A stretch of 64,000 bases of DNA. Source: Dicaeum eximium. Taxonomy: Eukaryota > Chordata > Aves > Passeriformes > Dicaeidae. The position numbers and the translations under genes are program-made. The notes below the pieces were generated by a model that was given only the letters and a program-made list of their open reading frames with translations, ran no database searches and was not told the DNA's origin. Position 1 is the stretch's first letter, and each line of letters starts with the position of its first letter. Positions 35,101 to 48,700 of the stretch are shown here, in pieces. Location: assembly GCA_013396995.1 (NCBI GenBank), contig VWZP01002402.1, forward strand, positions 71,833 to 135,832. Direction: 5' to 3'.

Positions 35101-36381
35101 TAAGGAGTGAACAGGTAACATTTTGTCCTGGTTCCAGCTGAGGTCTGCTCTTTCTTCGTGCATTGCACATTTTTACTTTGGCTGAATTTCTCCCTGGGGC
35201 TTTTGCCTTAACTGGACTTCAGAGGGGGAATTCTGGCTAAAACAGCTCAGCTATTCCTGAGAAACAAGGGGTTTTTTTTCTCATTTTATTGTGGTTTCCG
35301 GTGAGCTCTTCTTCAGAAGATTCTGATACTGTACTGTGTTACAGTAGGGGCATGACATGTAGAGAAGGAGTAGTTTTTGTGATAGGACTGCTTTCTGTGA
35401 TAAGCTCAGGAAGTGTAAGAGAGGAAAAAGCTTGATTTAAGTGGAGGGAGCATGAGGGGTGGATATAAATGGAGATGAGGTTAGGTACTTAGGAGGAGGG
35501 AAAGCAAACTGAGGTTGAGGGGTAAAGCAGAGAGGAGGAAAAAATACACAAATATTATATGCACAGAAAACAGCAAATTAGAATTGCACTGGCAACTCTA
35601 TAACTGCAATATAACTGCGTGATTTAATAAATAACAAAGAATTCAGCATTGAGATAATAGTACTTTGAATATTTAGAAAACAGGAGAACCCTAATTTGAA
35701 GGGACTTCTTGAGCAGCTCCTGGTGTTCTTGCTTCCATTCAGAAGTCATTGATAAAATGCCAACAGTAGCAACCAACTCTTTTGAGGTTGCCTTTAAATG
35801 TAGGGAATATCCTCCCTTCATGTTTTTTTCCCCCACAGTTTTAAGTGCATAAAGCATTTAATGGCTGTCTTATTTTCTTCAAGAAGCAGAAGCTTGTGAA
35901 ACAGCTGCCCCTGGAAAATATGTGCTTGGAAACTGATTCTCCTGCTCTGGGGCCTGAAAAACAGGTAAATGATGGGAGGGAGGGACTTCTGTGTGTTTGT
36001 ATCCAAACCCAAACCTTATGGAGGTCAGCTACTGGCGCAGGATAGTGAACTAGTCTAAACCTGGTTACAAGAGAGGAAAGAGGCTACCAAGGCAACTTAA
36101 TCCAAGAGCAACGGATACATGTCATTTTTCTGTCACATGTGCCACAATGTGGCTGAAGTTGTGTCAGAAAGTAATGAATCTGAAACACTTGTGATCTCTA
36201 AGGGCCTGTAATCTGGTCGGTTTTGTTTGTTTTTCAGGTGAGAAACGAACCCAAAAATATTTACATTGCTGCTGAATACATTGCCAAAATTAAAGGAATT
36301 CCAGTTGGAGAAGTTATAGAAGTGACTACACAGAATGCACTAAAAGTATTCCCCAAACTTCAGCACTTTCTTCGGATATAG
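32102..36381 (+). CDS. TATDN3: TATDN3, TatD-type metal-dependent DNase (gene span, exon 1 lost in gap)
   Basis: A TatD-family TIM-barrel hydrolase, expected to act as a metal-dependent deoxyribonuclease. Eight exons join in phase: 32102-32175, 32358-32442, 33133-33195, 34236-34345, 34746-34801, 35002-35114, 35884-35964 and 36238-36381. They give about 241 residues against 274 in human. Visible metal-ligand motifs are the Glu of GEVGLD (across the exon 4/5 join), the His of NVHSRSAGRP, the His of LLHAFDG and the Asp of CLETDSPALGPEKQ. The first exon, which in human carries the DCHCH pair of His ligands, is missing into the gap at 32000-32037. Nothing suggests a pseudogene. Confidence 0.94.
32358..32442 (+). 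CDS. TATDN3: TATDN3 coding exon 3
   Basis: Acceptor cgtgcctag, donor AAG|gtaaaa. It encodes FPGFVLPCLGVHPVQEISPE through EQRSVTLK; GFVLPCLGVHPVQ is identical to human. Confidence 0.95.
32891..32930. repeat. AT/GA simple repeat
   Basis: TTATATATATAGAGAGAGAG run in TATDN3 intron 3. Confidence 0.9.
33133..33195 (+). CDS. TATDN3: TATDN3 coding exon 4
   Basis: 21 codons, DLDAALPLIELYKDKLVGIG plus E. Acceptor ttcttgcag, donor GAA|gtaagt. The final Glu is a predicted metal ligand. Confidence 0.95.
34236..34345 (+). CDS. TATDN3: TATDN3 coding exon 5
   Basis: Acceptor cttgtactgtag, donor CATT|gtaggt. It encodes VGLDFTPRFVGTDEQKEGQR then QVLIKQIELARRLDLP. Confidence 0.95.
34746..34801 (+). CDS. TATDN3: TATDN3 coding exon 6
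   Basis: Encodes NVHSRSAGRPTINLLKEQ with a ligand His. Acceptor ttgctgtgcag, donor CAAG|gtatgc. Confidence 0.95.
35002..35114 (+). CDS. TATDN3: TATDN3 coding exon 7
   Basis: Encodes ATKVLLHAFDGKPSVAMEGV and the run to SIIRSEQ. Acceptor gttcctccaag, donor CAG|gtaaca. HAFDG holds a ligand His. Confidence 0.95.
35884..35964 (+). CDS. TATDN3: TATDN3 coding exon 8
   Basis: 27 codons with QLPLENMCLETDSPALGPEK; the Asp is the active-site ligand. The acceptor ttttcttcaag|AAGCAG has a tandem NAGNAG form, so one Lys may be optional. Confidence 0.95.
36238..36381 (+). CDS. TATDN3: TATDN3 coding exon 9 (C terminus)
   Basis: Encodes VRNEPKNIYIAAEYIAKIKG then IPVGEVIEVTTQNALKVFPK and HFLRI-stop. Acceptor gtttgtttttcag. 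Confidence 0.95.
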   Translation: MRNEPKNIYIAAEYIAKIKGIPVGEVIEVTTQNALKVFPKLQHFLRI

Positions 36382-36434
36382 TTTCAGAAACTGAAATATA
36401 TGATGTTGCAGAAAGTATTACTGGTGGTGTAATT

Positions 36435-36440
36435 AATAAA
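36435..36440 (+). terminator. TATDN3: TATDN3 poly(A) signal
   Basis: AATAAA 54 bases past the stop codon, giving a very short 3' UTR. Confidence 0.75.
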
Positions 36441-39400
36441 ACCAACATACATCTTGTGTTAAAGTGGAGTTTTGCAGTTGGAAGTTCAAGAGCAAGGAGT
36501 GTTACATAGCTGGATAGGATGAAAATAGGAGATTTCTCAAAGGCCTTTGGTGTGCACCATAATAATCTCTTGAATGTGATAAAGACACATTGTTCCTTTG
36601 CATCTCTCATGTCTCTGAACAAATAATTTGTAAAGAAGAGCACCATGAAATTGTCAGTTTAGTTTCTCAGAGTGCTTGCCAGCTGCTCCTAGTCTGGGAA
36701 ATGGCTACTGTACAGTGCTTATGTCCCCTTCACTCCTTATTTCTGCTGACTGAAAGTCACAAGTTGTGGACCCAGTCATGATAAGAAAGCTCCTGTTACA
36801 ACTGGCAGACTACACATCCCTTTCTGAGCCATTAAAAGAACCCAGCTGGATGGATATTCTCTGTGTTCTGTGCTGACTGGACTCTGAGTAGTGCAGAAGC
36901 AACATCTTTTCAAAATACAGGTGGAAGGAAAGAATTATAGCCCTTCTACTCCTCTCCTTTTCCTCTGTATAAAGTAATAGTTGCTAAGATCTTGGCTACT
37001 TTGAGATGGATTTTTAAAATACTTTATTTTTTGAATTGTGTTTAAAAAAAAAAAAAAGCCTGTGTTTGGTCTTAGTTCAAGGACTCGCTCCTCTGACTGC
37101 TCAGTATCAGGAGATACAGTATGTGAAAGAGAGACAAGCTCAACTTTTTGATATCTTGGAGGTGGTCTCTGTGCATTCAGCTATGTTGTCCAGTGCCCTA
37201 AAACTGAATCTGGTGCACCCTCGGCACCTGTGTGGATGTGGGCCTGTCAAATACTGATCAAAACTTAGTTGATTATAAACCAGCAACTGAATGAGGTGGG
37301 TTTTAGATGGCACTCAGCTGTTCTAAGGGTCACTAAGGAAGTGGAGGTTTTCTCTCACTTTGAGGAGTTTCACCAGGTCAATGAAGAAAATACACAAGCA
37401 TTAACTTAGTTCATGATCACCTTAAGGGGGCAAGGGGCCAAAGCTTGAAATGTAAGTGATGCCCCATCCTAAAGCTTTGTTTTCCTCCACATTGGCTTCC
37501 TCAGTTTCTTGAAACCACATTGTCAGGAGGTTTTTTGCCGTCTTTATCAGAACAGCTCTGTTCTGCCTTTTGACTAGAAGCACCTTATTAAGTTTAAACA
37601 TGTGTTCCTAAACAGTTTTCAGCCTGCAGCAAATCAACCAAACTTGCACAATTTGTCTCTATTATAACGTGTATTTAGAGCACCAAACATCTGGATCTTT
37701 GCTGAGTGAGTGTTCCAGAGGAGTTCCTCATCCTGGATCTCCAGGCACTATTTCCACTTAATGGGGTGAAGGACGAGGTTTGCCTGCAGATGGTGCTAGG
37801 GAACAGGTGTGCAACAGTCAGAATATTAGCATGATTCACTTAATTAATAATCCTGTCACTGGGGATGCTAAACATGTGATAGATACCAGGCAGCCTTACT
37901 GCTGCCTGTGTGTTTGGGAGTCTCCCAGTATTGCTTGGAAATGCAGTTATGTGAGGAGATGCTCCAGGTAAGAAGTCAGGCAGCATCCAAATATTTGCAA
38001 AGTTTTGACCTAATTATTTTTCTCTATGGAATGCTTAGGTCTGGATGAAAACAATGGCTTTGCAAGAAGGGGGAGTATTAAGTAGTCTCCTCAAAATCCC
38101 TGTCTCTGCAGGGAGCTGGCACTGCTGTGGTTCAGCCTTAGCCTTGCAGTAGGATGATTCCCGAGTGTTTGAATCCCTTCTGCTGTGGCAGAAAGCTTTG
38201 ACACACTCACATCCTGCAGCTCCCATGTGGGCAGGGCACTGCCGAGGGTGGGCAGCCCCCAGGGGCCATGGGCTCTGGGACAGCCCTTGTCCCTGGGCCC
38301 TGCAGCAGCAGGCCTGGAGCTGCCTTTGCTGGTGCAGGAGTGTGGTTGAGGCTGGTGAAGAAGGCACAGAGTTGCTTCCCCTGGACCAGGGAGAGCTGGC
38401 AGGGGGCCCATGGCAAAACAAACCGGCTTTGTCCTCTCCTTAGACCTGCGGCGCCGGAGCTAAGTCATGGAGTAGGTGACCTGGAGTTCCAGAAAAGGAA
38501 AATGCAGTGTCACTCCCACCCTGCCTTGGCATCCCTGGCACATAACAAGGGTCAGAAGCAGCCCCTTTCCCTAGTGCTGCTGGTTTGGCTGTGCGAGTTG
38601 TGCCCCAGTCCCTGCAGTCAGCGCTGGGGGTGGGCAGCAGGCACTGGAAATAAAGTTACTGCTCTGCACAGGAAACTCCTTAAGGTGCTCACTCAGGAGT
38701 GGTGGTACTGCTGTGCAGTGAGGAGGAAGTGTGGTTTCTGAGCTGGGAAACATTCTGTAACTTTACCTCAAAAGGGAGACTTAACAGAAAGCTTGGATTT
38801 CTGCTGCATTCCCAGGCTAACACCTGGCCTGGAGAGGCTGAGGAAAGCAGGATGGCTTTGGAGGAGCTGCGTGGCTGCACAGTGTGAAGCCCTCCATCCC
38901 CACAAGGGTTGGCCTTAGCAACATCAGTGTGTGTGCTGAACCCTGTTGCAAGCCTCTCAGGGTGTCTGGATAAACCATGCCTTCCCCTAGGTAACACAGG
39001 AGACTGAAGTGGGCAAGGATGTATTGGAGGAAGGACACAGTGCAAGTTTAGGTTTGGGGAAAGTTAGTGGCGACTCAAGTTTTCTTTTCAGCCATGCCAT
39101 CAATTTTGGAGGTCACACACAGCCCAGGTGAGCTTCGTCTCAGAGAAAGCAATGGCACAGGTTGTCTGCAGCAGTGTAAAGTGGTAGGTCTCAATCTTCA
39201 TCATACCTTCAGCCACCAGTTTTCCTTGGGATGCTACAAACATCCAATATTTGGTGCTTGTAACCAGATGTGGGTCTGGTTGTACTTTGCAGGACTCCCC
39301 ATGTCATTTTACCTTGCAGGATGTACATGGAGTGATAAAAAACAAGACAGGGCTCTATCTGTGCTCACTGAAATAGTCTTTGGAGGGCTGCAGCTGGATC

Positions 39401-42400
39401 ACCCTCCCAGGGCCTTTCTTCTGAAATTTTTCACCCATGGATTAACAGGGCCTGAATCTCCTGAACTCTGGGGCAAAGTGCTCTGAGTTTTTCCAGAATT
39501 TGACATGGGAACAAGTGAGGAGATGGTAATGACGCCAAGTGGATGAAATGCTGCTTATTCCTGCTGTTAATCATGATAAGAGTTCAGACAAATTGACTAA
39601 AGATTTTTACTGGAGGTACTTCCAACAGACTCCTATGCAATGCATAGATAGGCCCTTAGGAGGCAAAAGCAAATAAATGGCTGGAAATGCAACTTTCATC
39701 ACTTAATGAAGTTCTGCTTTTGTTTGTTTTTTCATTCATGCAGGCTGGGGTTCAATCCTCTGTTCCCATTACAGAGCAGGAAAATGAATTTGAGAAAGTC
39801 ACTGGCTTAGCATAAAGCTTTATTGTTCTCCTCTTTGCTTTCTATATGCAGTACAAAGATACTGCTGAGATCAAAGAAAGGATATTAATTGCCATAGCAC
39901 CCAGTTGTCTCAACATTTTCCTCTTCAGCAGGTGGTTATCCATTTGTTCATTTTCCCTGCTGGGGCTGGCTTTTCTATCAGAGTGAATCTCTTGGAGCAT
40001 GGGCACATAAACCCTGAGCCCACTGGGTGGTGGCCCCACCATGCAGTGAGTGCCAAGTGCCTCCACCAGGAGCTGGTGGATTTTTATGCCCCTTTGAGCT
40101 ACTGTGAATGACAAAACAATGCGAAACCATAGTGAGGATCATGGTCCTGATGAAGGCCGGGGCAGGAGCTGATACCCATCTCCCCAAATGCTTGGTGCTG
40201 TGCTCAGAGAGATGCTGCCAGGAGATCAGTGCCACTACGCTGCTCAGGTCTGCTGATGAAAATTTGGGTGAGGTGCCCCTGAGGAAGCAGAAATGATGAG
40301 GCACTGGAGTGCCTCTGAGGCACAGCACTGAGGATGAGGAGTCTGGAGGAGCGTATCTGATGTTCTACCAAAGTGGCAGAATCAAAATACATGGGTTTTG
40401 TCTTCAGCGTCTGGGTGAGGTAACATGCCTTGTACCCTGCCTCCAAGGCAGCTGTGTGGTGTCTGTGGGCAGAGATTCAGATGAGCCCAGCCTGCCATGG
40501 CAGAGCACCAGCTGTGTTGAGGCTGGGCAAACCTGCAGCTGCCCGGTACAAGGGCGAGTACAGCTGCCTGAATGACCACAAAGCAGCAACAACATGTGGG
40601 GAAGCAGGGCCACAACCCCCTGTTCTGGAAGTGCAGTGGGTGAGACATGGCAAAGTGACAGTATGGGCAGTGTGACTGAGCCCCTGCTGCCCCAGATATC
40701 ACCAGGCAGACGGGCTGGGTGGGCACACAGGCTCTGCCTGCCTGGCTGTTTAAGCCTGCCTGCACTGCAGGAAGAGCTGTTTGTGCTCCCCACCCTGCTC
40801 AGTCCCTCTCGACTGAGCCCATGGTGCTGAGCAGCAGCAGAGCCCTCCCCATGGCCACTGTCCTCTCCATCTGCTGCAAGGTGCCCCTGGCTGCCTGCAC
40901 TTACTGCACCTGGGCCACCCTGGCTGCCAGGGACAGCAGCTGACATGTCCCTGCCTCCTCAGCCCCCCAAAGATGTCCTGACTCCACCACTGTGTCTGGT
41001 GGGGTTTGTCCCATTCGGAGCAGAGCAGATGGGCAACGCCACAGCCGAGGTGAGGTGCCCACACATATTTTGTATTTCTGCAACAGAGCGTGGACACTGG
41101 GTTTAACTTCTTTAGTGTTCCCATATGGACTTTGCATCTGCTCTTTTGGCTGTGCCAGGGCTGTGTGCTTTGTCACCCAAGAGTGCAAATGAGTGCTGGG
41201 TTCCTTGTTGGTGGCAAATCACACCTTAAAGTACATGATGTAATATGGATAGAAGTTGTTTCACAATGCTTTTGTCCCCCAGGGATTTATGATCTCCTCA
41301 CCACAGCAATCTCAATCTCCTACCCATGTCCTGTGATGCTCCCATGACAGCCCAGCAATCCCAGTGCTGCATTTCCAGCGCCCAGTGTGTCTCCCTGATC
41401 TCTGTCATGTTAAAACCAGCTCCTCGTTGTACCTTCTGCCCGTCACAGCACCTTGGCTTTCTTCTGTGTCCCTGTGACCTCCCTGTAAATCCTCATCTCT
41501 CTTCTGTGGTACCTCCCTAAGGCTGTTGGATTGTCATTTAGGCAAGATTAGTCTAGGTAGATCATGTTTGGATAGCTGCTGGCATCAGACTCAGCAGCTG
41601 TGTGTGTGACTCCTCTTGGTGGCCTTGAGAGGGAATAGAGACAGTGTCATCTACCTGTCCACAAACCTTCCAGGGACTTTGTACCTCCAAGACATTTGTC
41701 TCTTTGCCAGATTTTCTTGACCATTGTCAAGACATCTGGGTTGTGGATGTGGACTAAGGGTCAGCATGACCATGTTCTGTGAATTCCATAGAAATGTGTG
41801 TACATGGGATGCTGCATCTCCTGGGTGGAATTGGACCTGTTGCTTGGAGCCTCCTAGGTCTGCTCAGCCTGTGAGCACTGGTGAACCTGTGAAATGGACC
41901 TGGGGTTATCTGGCAGGAAGGTCTGTCTTTGTGAAGTGCACTGCCTGGAGAGGGCAGCTTTGAAGTGCTGATTGGCACTGGCTTTATTGTTATAAACATA
42001 TAGAGAGAGCATTTTTGTGCTCAGATCGTTCCTGGACACACAACAAAGGGTGAGGAAGCAAACAAATGGAGTGCTGTGGGAACAAGTTAAATGGAGCACT
42101 ATGTGGGGAGCTTCAATCACAACATCACCAGACCCCATTTCTCTAGGGGTCATTATTCCTGCCTGGAAAAGTCGGGGTGGGAACTCAGCTCTGTACTACA
42201 CAGGGCCTCTGTGCTGAGTCGAAGCAATGGTGAGTGCATGTGCAGTGGGCTAATGTGGTGTATAAGGTGCACAAGCAGATTTCAGCACTGTCCAGAAAAA
42301 TCCCTCCTGTGCTCCTGGTGACTGCAGCACATCCATTGACAATCCACGTGTGTGACATTTATCTGAAGATGGTGCTTCTTCACCAGCAAATGTAGGCTGC

Positions 42401-45199
42401 TGTTGTTCCAAAATAGTTTCTTATGCTGTCTTTCACCCAGTGTGCAAGAGGCCAATCCACACACAGAGTCGAGTTATTTGATTTATTTACAGTTCTGTGC
42501 AGAAAGCAAATCCAAAACACAGCCCTGTACCAGGCACTTTGAGGAAAGTTAACTCAACCCCAACCCAAACCAGCACAATAGCCCAAAGTGATGAAGGGCT
42601 TGGCTGAAAAGGCAGTGATTGGTGGGACTGGTCTGGAAGGATGGCTCAACAGGACCTGTTCCCTGGCATTGACAAGTGCCTTTCCTCTGGAAAGGACACC
42701 ACTCGGGACCAGCTGCCAGAGACCTATTGAAAAGTTTCTCAGAGGTTTCCCAGCACTTAAAAGATGAGGCTCAGTTCAGCCAAATGATGAAGAATGGAGC
42801 CTTTCTTTGCTCACTAGCAGAGTTACCTGGACTAACATCCCTCCAACCCCCTTTGAATCTATCTTTTAATTTTGTTCTCAAAGGGCTGAGTAATTTAGGT
42901 TATTTAGAAGCTGTCAGCAACACAGGAGACTGTAGCCTCTGTCCTAGACAGTCATTTTCATGGTCTGCTTTTCAAGTTGTACAATAATACAGTTTTGTAT
43001 TGTGGCTTTTTGTTTGCCATGGCTCAGCTGGTTTATTACAGGCTGTGGAATGTGTCCTGCTCTTCAAGAAACACAAAGATAAAGCTGGTGGCCATTGGTG
43101 AGGTAATCTGCTCTGATTTCTGCAGAACCAGAGGGTGCTTGACTTGGCTATGTAGAAACGAACTCATTGTAACCTCTGACTGCTTACATTCCTCTGCATT
43201 GATAGATATGAAATGAGTTAGGATTAAACCCCAAAACTTCATTTTCTTGGCTAAACATCCATGCAGGAGTAAAATGAAAATTGCAAAATCCCACAAGGGG
43301 AGCATATTGATAGATGTCTGAAATGCTGGCTTCCTGCAATGAAGACATTGCAGGGAAGCTACTGAAGCTACTTCAATATGTGCCAGGAGTGTTTTTGCAG
43401 CTGTTTACCAGTGCCAGCTGCTGCACAAGGGCTCTCTGCTGCTCCTGATATTGCTGAGGCATGGACACAATCCATGGAGTGAAGTCCAAGCCAATCCACA
43501 CAAAAAGTCATGTAGAACTTCATGAAATGTGATGAACTTCAAAATGGGGGGATCTAATGCCTTTGCTAGCTCCATTTTCTCAGGAGAGCGGCAGAAGCTT
43601 TTATCAAAGAAGAAACAGAGCAGAAGACAGAACCCTTCAAAGGACAACAAACCTTAAAATATTGTTACAGTGTCTCCTTCATACCTGGGACTTTAACTGG
43701 GCTCAACACCTGTTTCCTGCATCAGTGCTCCACAGGCATCCCCTAAAGCACACTGGTGATTGTTTTGAAGTTTATCTCAGTGTTCAGTGGTTTAAGATGA
43801 AAAGATAACCCTACTTGTGAGCACTTACATCTAGGAGCACGGCGTCTCTGCCAAAAGCAGACTAGAAAACTGTTCCTTTCCAGCTGTGCCTCTGATGAGG
43901 ATGTGGGAGACTTCCTAGCCTTTTCCTCAAGATTCTTCCAAAGGAGACTTCTTTTTATGGTTCTTCATCTCAGAGGCTCAGGGGTGCTAGTTAGTACAGA
44001 CCTAGTAACATAAGGAATCCCAAACTACACCTGAAAATTAGTGAGACAAAGACCAAGGAAAGCACTGTAACTTTGGGGGGAGGAGTGGTGAAGGTAGTGG
44101 AGCAAAGCAGCCACTGCCACAGCATTACCCAGTACAGTGGGATTTTTTTGAATTATGGAAGAAAATGATTTTTTTTGATTTTGGAAAAAAAAACCCATGA
44201 GAGAGAGAAGTCACATAGCAGTTTGAAGCTAAGCCTCCTATAGGCTGTTGTTTTGAAACAAAACTGCCAATTTTGGAACTAGAGGCACATATATTTTTCA
44301 GTATTCCCCCAGATAAAAACAAACATTTCCACACTTCTTAAGGGAAAGCTCAGTACGACATTCTCAGTGAAACGGTTTGGTGTTTGTAAATAAAAGAAAA
44401 TTTTCCAAACATCTGGGTATCTTCAGTTCCTCAAAAAATGCAACCTCTGCCAAGCCCACCCCTTGTCAGTGAGCAGTGGGAGCTCCACCTCACCACCATC
44501 CATCCCAACATCACCCAGCTCTGTTCTTGCCTCAGGCTCTGCTCTATCACCTCCCTCTGGTCTGAGGAAGGGGGAACAGAACAATTTGCTTCCAGCACTG
44601 ACATTTATCCTGGCAGTAGCTGAGCTGACAGGAGAGTCAGCAAGATTGCCAAATCTGCCTGGGTAAAGGGAGGCAATCTGAGCTCTCCCTATGCCTTCAC
44701 TTAGGGAAGGAGGGATGCAGGGATGTTTCTGAGCCCGGTACTCTGAGGCTGCCAGCCAGCTGATGGCTGCGATGGTCTTTCACCAGCGTGTGAAGCTGCC
44801 CTGTGTCTCTCAGCAGCTCTGTGAGTCTGTCTTCTGGCATCCAACATCCAACCTTTGTCCTGTGCACAGCTCCCAAGGCTGTTGTACAGCCAGCAGAGAG
44901 GAGAGAGCACTCAAAGCACAGTTATTCCCAGGACCCAAGTTATTTCCACTTCATTCCCCTCCCAAGGTTTCTAAAAGCTATGAACTGTTGGTACTGTCTG
45001 AAGTCTTAAGGGACACAAATAGTCTGTTCACCCTGTGTTTGCAGTTCAATGGAAATATAGGATTATCTCCAAAGGCTTAAACAGTCTGAATGCCATTCTG
45101 GCAGAGCTGGGACGTATTTTGCATGTTGCTGCATGGATTGCTGTAGTGAGACTGCTTCTCATGGGCCATTCTCTCATGTTTATTTTCCCAGCTGCACTG

Positions 45200-45310
45200 G
45201 TGCAGATAAGAATAAATGGCCTCAAGTTGCACCAGGGGAGGTTTAGATTGGATATTAAGAGAAACTTCCTCAGTGAAAGGGTTTTTGAGTGTTGGATGAA
45301 GTAGATGTTG
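45200..45310 (+). repeat. CR1 LINE fragment
   Basis: GGCCTCAAGTTGCACCAGGG, then GTTTAGATTGGATATTAAGA and CTTCCTCAGTGAAAGGG. This is the conserved CR1 3' segment in plus orientation. Confidence 0.8.
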
Positions 45311-45696
45311 TCACTCAGATGCAAAAAGTTCTACGTGCTCTGGAGCTGTGCTGGCACAGGAGCTGCCCACTGTCCAGTGGTTGATATGGGCTCTCTAAGT
45401 TTGTGTCCCCTGACACATAAAAGAGAGGGAATTTTCTGTGGAAGATTCTGGGTTTGCAGCTAATCTGAAATAGTTTTTACCTTGTAGCTGTGATGCAAAA
45501 GACTACTGTTCAAAAGGGTGTTTGGAGAACACTTGGAGTGCTTTCCCAACACAGAAGCTCCAACAAGGAGAGTCCCTGGTGTCTGTCTGTCTGACTTCCT
45601 GTTAAAATGATTAATGTAGTTGGAATGTCAATGCATTTTCCATAATGTACTCTCACAGCCAGGGTCTTGGGCAAGAATCTTTTATTGTTACTCAGT

Positions 45697-45756
45697 CAAA
45701 ACAAACAAACAAAAAAAAAAGAAAAAAAACAAAAAAAAAAAAAAAACCAAAAAAAA
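45697..45756. repeat. (CAAA)n / A-rich tract
   Basis: CAAA repeats grading into runs of A. Confidence 0.9.
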
Positions 45757-48700
45757 TTCCTGCTGATTTTTAGTTAAGCTGAGATCAGCCAGCATCTTCC
45801 CCATCAAATGCATGTAGACCTTTAAAGGCTCTCTTCCTGCTGATAACCTCTTCAGAGAGAAATTGGGAACTTCAAGCTGTTACTAAATATTTGGTTTTCC
45901 TCAATAGTAAAAGTAGCAACGTTTCTCAAGCTTGGGTGAGCAACCTGTCTCTAAAACACATCTTCATACCAGGCTCTTAGTGGCTCCAAACAGAGCAAAC
46001 TCTCACATTACTGAATTCTGATCAGTTGAGTTGCTAAGTGGAGTGTGTTAGTGGAATCCTGCCATGTCTCCCAGGTGTGCTCTTTGGGATGGGATGAACT
46101 GCAGCCCAGCAGGTCCTTGGGCTCTGGGGGAGCACACACACAGATGCATCTGGCTGCATCTGCACAGCTTCTCCAACCCCTCCTGTTCCACAGCCCTTTG
46201 AAGTTCCAGGTTGACCTCACCTAATCTTTCTCACAAAAGAGCTTTTTGGTTATCTTTTAGTAAGGAAATTAACCCAAGACATCAGGATTGCCTGACAGCA
46301 CATTGCTGTGCTGGTGTATCAGTGGAGGGAACCTGTGATGTAACACTGAAAATGCCTCCAAGCCTTTCCCCAAATTTAATAACCTTCCAGTGAACAAGTG
46401 CTGATCAAAAATGAGAATGTTCATGTAAGACAGCCCTTCTACAGATCATGCATTTTTTTTTTTCTTTTTGTGGGCATATACACTTTTCTTAGTGTGTATA
46501 AAGGACTCCGATGGAAAATACACTTTTTGTAATATTTGAAGAGCCTGTTAATCTTGGCAAATAAGAACCCAACAAATTTTGCCAGCTATATTTGTTGACA
46601 TGATTTTTTTTGTATTAAAATTTTATTTTGTGTCTGTAATTTTTCCCCTGCTTGCTTTGGTGGGAAACTCAGGGATAAAATTCCATTACATAAATGAAAT
46701 TGATAGCTAGCTACAAAAAGAAAAGCAGATGGCAGCCAAACAGAAGTACCAGATGTACATTCCTGCATCTTTTGTACGGATCGAGACACCCAGGAACACA
46801 AATTTCTGTTGTTTACAGTACAGAAGTTAATTACACATATTTTAAAATTCAGAACTTTTCTCTGATACTTAAGGGTACACTTATATATTCTTGTCAGTAT
46901 ATCAAAAATTGAACCCAGGTCATTGGCAAACATTCCTATTGTGGGCAGTCATATTCCCAAATTGGGGTGGCCAGGCAAACTCCTGGAGCTACAAACAAAC
47001 TTCAGACAAGTGCCTTGAGCTGAAAATGCCTTTTCTTCAGTTGAGGGTTCTGGCTTTATCTTTTGGGGAGACTGGGCAAATGTAGCTGGAATGAGGACTG
47101 CATGGGAGGAAAAGGATGTTTACATTTCCCCCTGTATTCTCTCTGAGCTTTCCACCAAGATATTTAGGCATGTGACCCTCCCACTACTTTATTTCAAGTC
47201 CAGCTTATTGAGGTTTGTTTAATATCCAGCTAAAATAGTTCATTTCTAGCTCAGTTGGAACTTCAGATCTTTTGTTCTGAAATCCCTTTCTTGAGCTGCT
47301 GGGGTTTTCTTTTTTAAACAACCCATCTGGGATTCAAGGAGCTGGTGCACTCCTGTCATGTAGGTTTTCTCTGCATGGAGAGATCAGCTTTTGCATTGCA
47401 AATCATAACCAAGAGATAAATGCATTATAAAATAAAGTTTAATATATTTTTTTTCTTGCAGACTGAGATACATGGTTTGAAACATTAAAACCAGAAGATC
47501 TGGAAGTCTTAACTGTGTGTCTGATGTACATAAAATTTCTAGGGCTGTTTTAGAATTGCTGGAATTTTGGCAAGATTCTACAATCTCCATTTCAGACTCC
47601 TAAACTTGGCCTCATGTTTTCCAAAGATGGATTGACTTGTGGGGTTTTTATGGGGGGGCTTAGATACCATTTTGAGGTTTGGAAGGAGGACAAAACTAGG
47701 AATTGATATGACTGAGATTACCTGGCTAGGGGTGTCCAAAAGCTAATAACACCCTGAAAGCAGCACCCTACAGCTGGGTTTCCCCTATTTTGTGAAATGT
47801 CCTGGATTGAAACAAAAAGGCTCCTTCTGAGCCTTTTTTTTTTTTGTACAAAGATGCAGTACCTGCAAGATGAATTTTTAGTTTCAAAATAATTGTGAAG
47901 ATACACTCTTCTTTCAATGGCACATATGCTGCAGAAGGAGCAACATTACTGCAAGTAAGGATTTGGCATTTCTAATTGCTTTTTAACCTTCTCCCTTCTA
48001 AATTTAAGTGTTAGGTCCCTGCCTGGCTTCTGGAATTTGGATACAAGAAAATAATTTTTGTGGAGTAAATTAGCATCACTTTCCAGCAACTGCCTGATAC
48101 GTAAGAGGTATTTTGGCCTTTTCACAGCATTCAGGAAAACAACTTAGTTAATGCTTGGGTATACATGGGAAATTTCTGGCTTCATCATCAATAGGAGTAT
48201 TCAGGAGAGCCTAAATTTTCAGTTAGAGGGTAAATTTGAAACAGATAGTAGCATTTTTAAGCTAAGCTGTGCTGTAAACCTTGACGTCAGTGTTCTGTTT
48301 TTAGCTTTATAAATTACCCATGAAATGTAAAAATCCAGGGACTCACATTTTAAGTGAACTGCAATGCATGTTTCTCGTGGGGTAACTTTCTCTTGCTGGG
48401 CAACTTTGTCGTTGGCCTTGCTTTTTGAATAAATGGCCATAAATCAGAAGTGGTGCTCGTGAAGCCTATGGAATACAGCAGGAGATAAATAACAAAGCTT
48501 TGCCTTCATGTTGTCAATTTGGTTTACCTTTTCCTTTCTTTTTCATGAAGGTACTTTTGGAGATAAACGTGCCCAGGATGCAAATGCATTGGTTGTACCT
48601 CATCAAAATCAAACGGGCTCGATTTCACCGCGACCAGTGCAGTGTAGCAAAGACGGATTTACCTCTGTGCTGATCTGCTGGAAATAAACTTGCTTCTTTC

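Noticed and set aside
40404..40946. 180-codon minus-strand frame
   Set aside because: Ser/Gly/Ala-biased, with overlapping frames on the other strand, no motif and no homology recognised.
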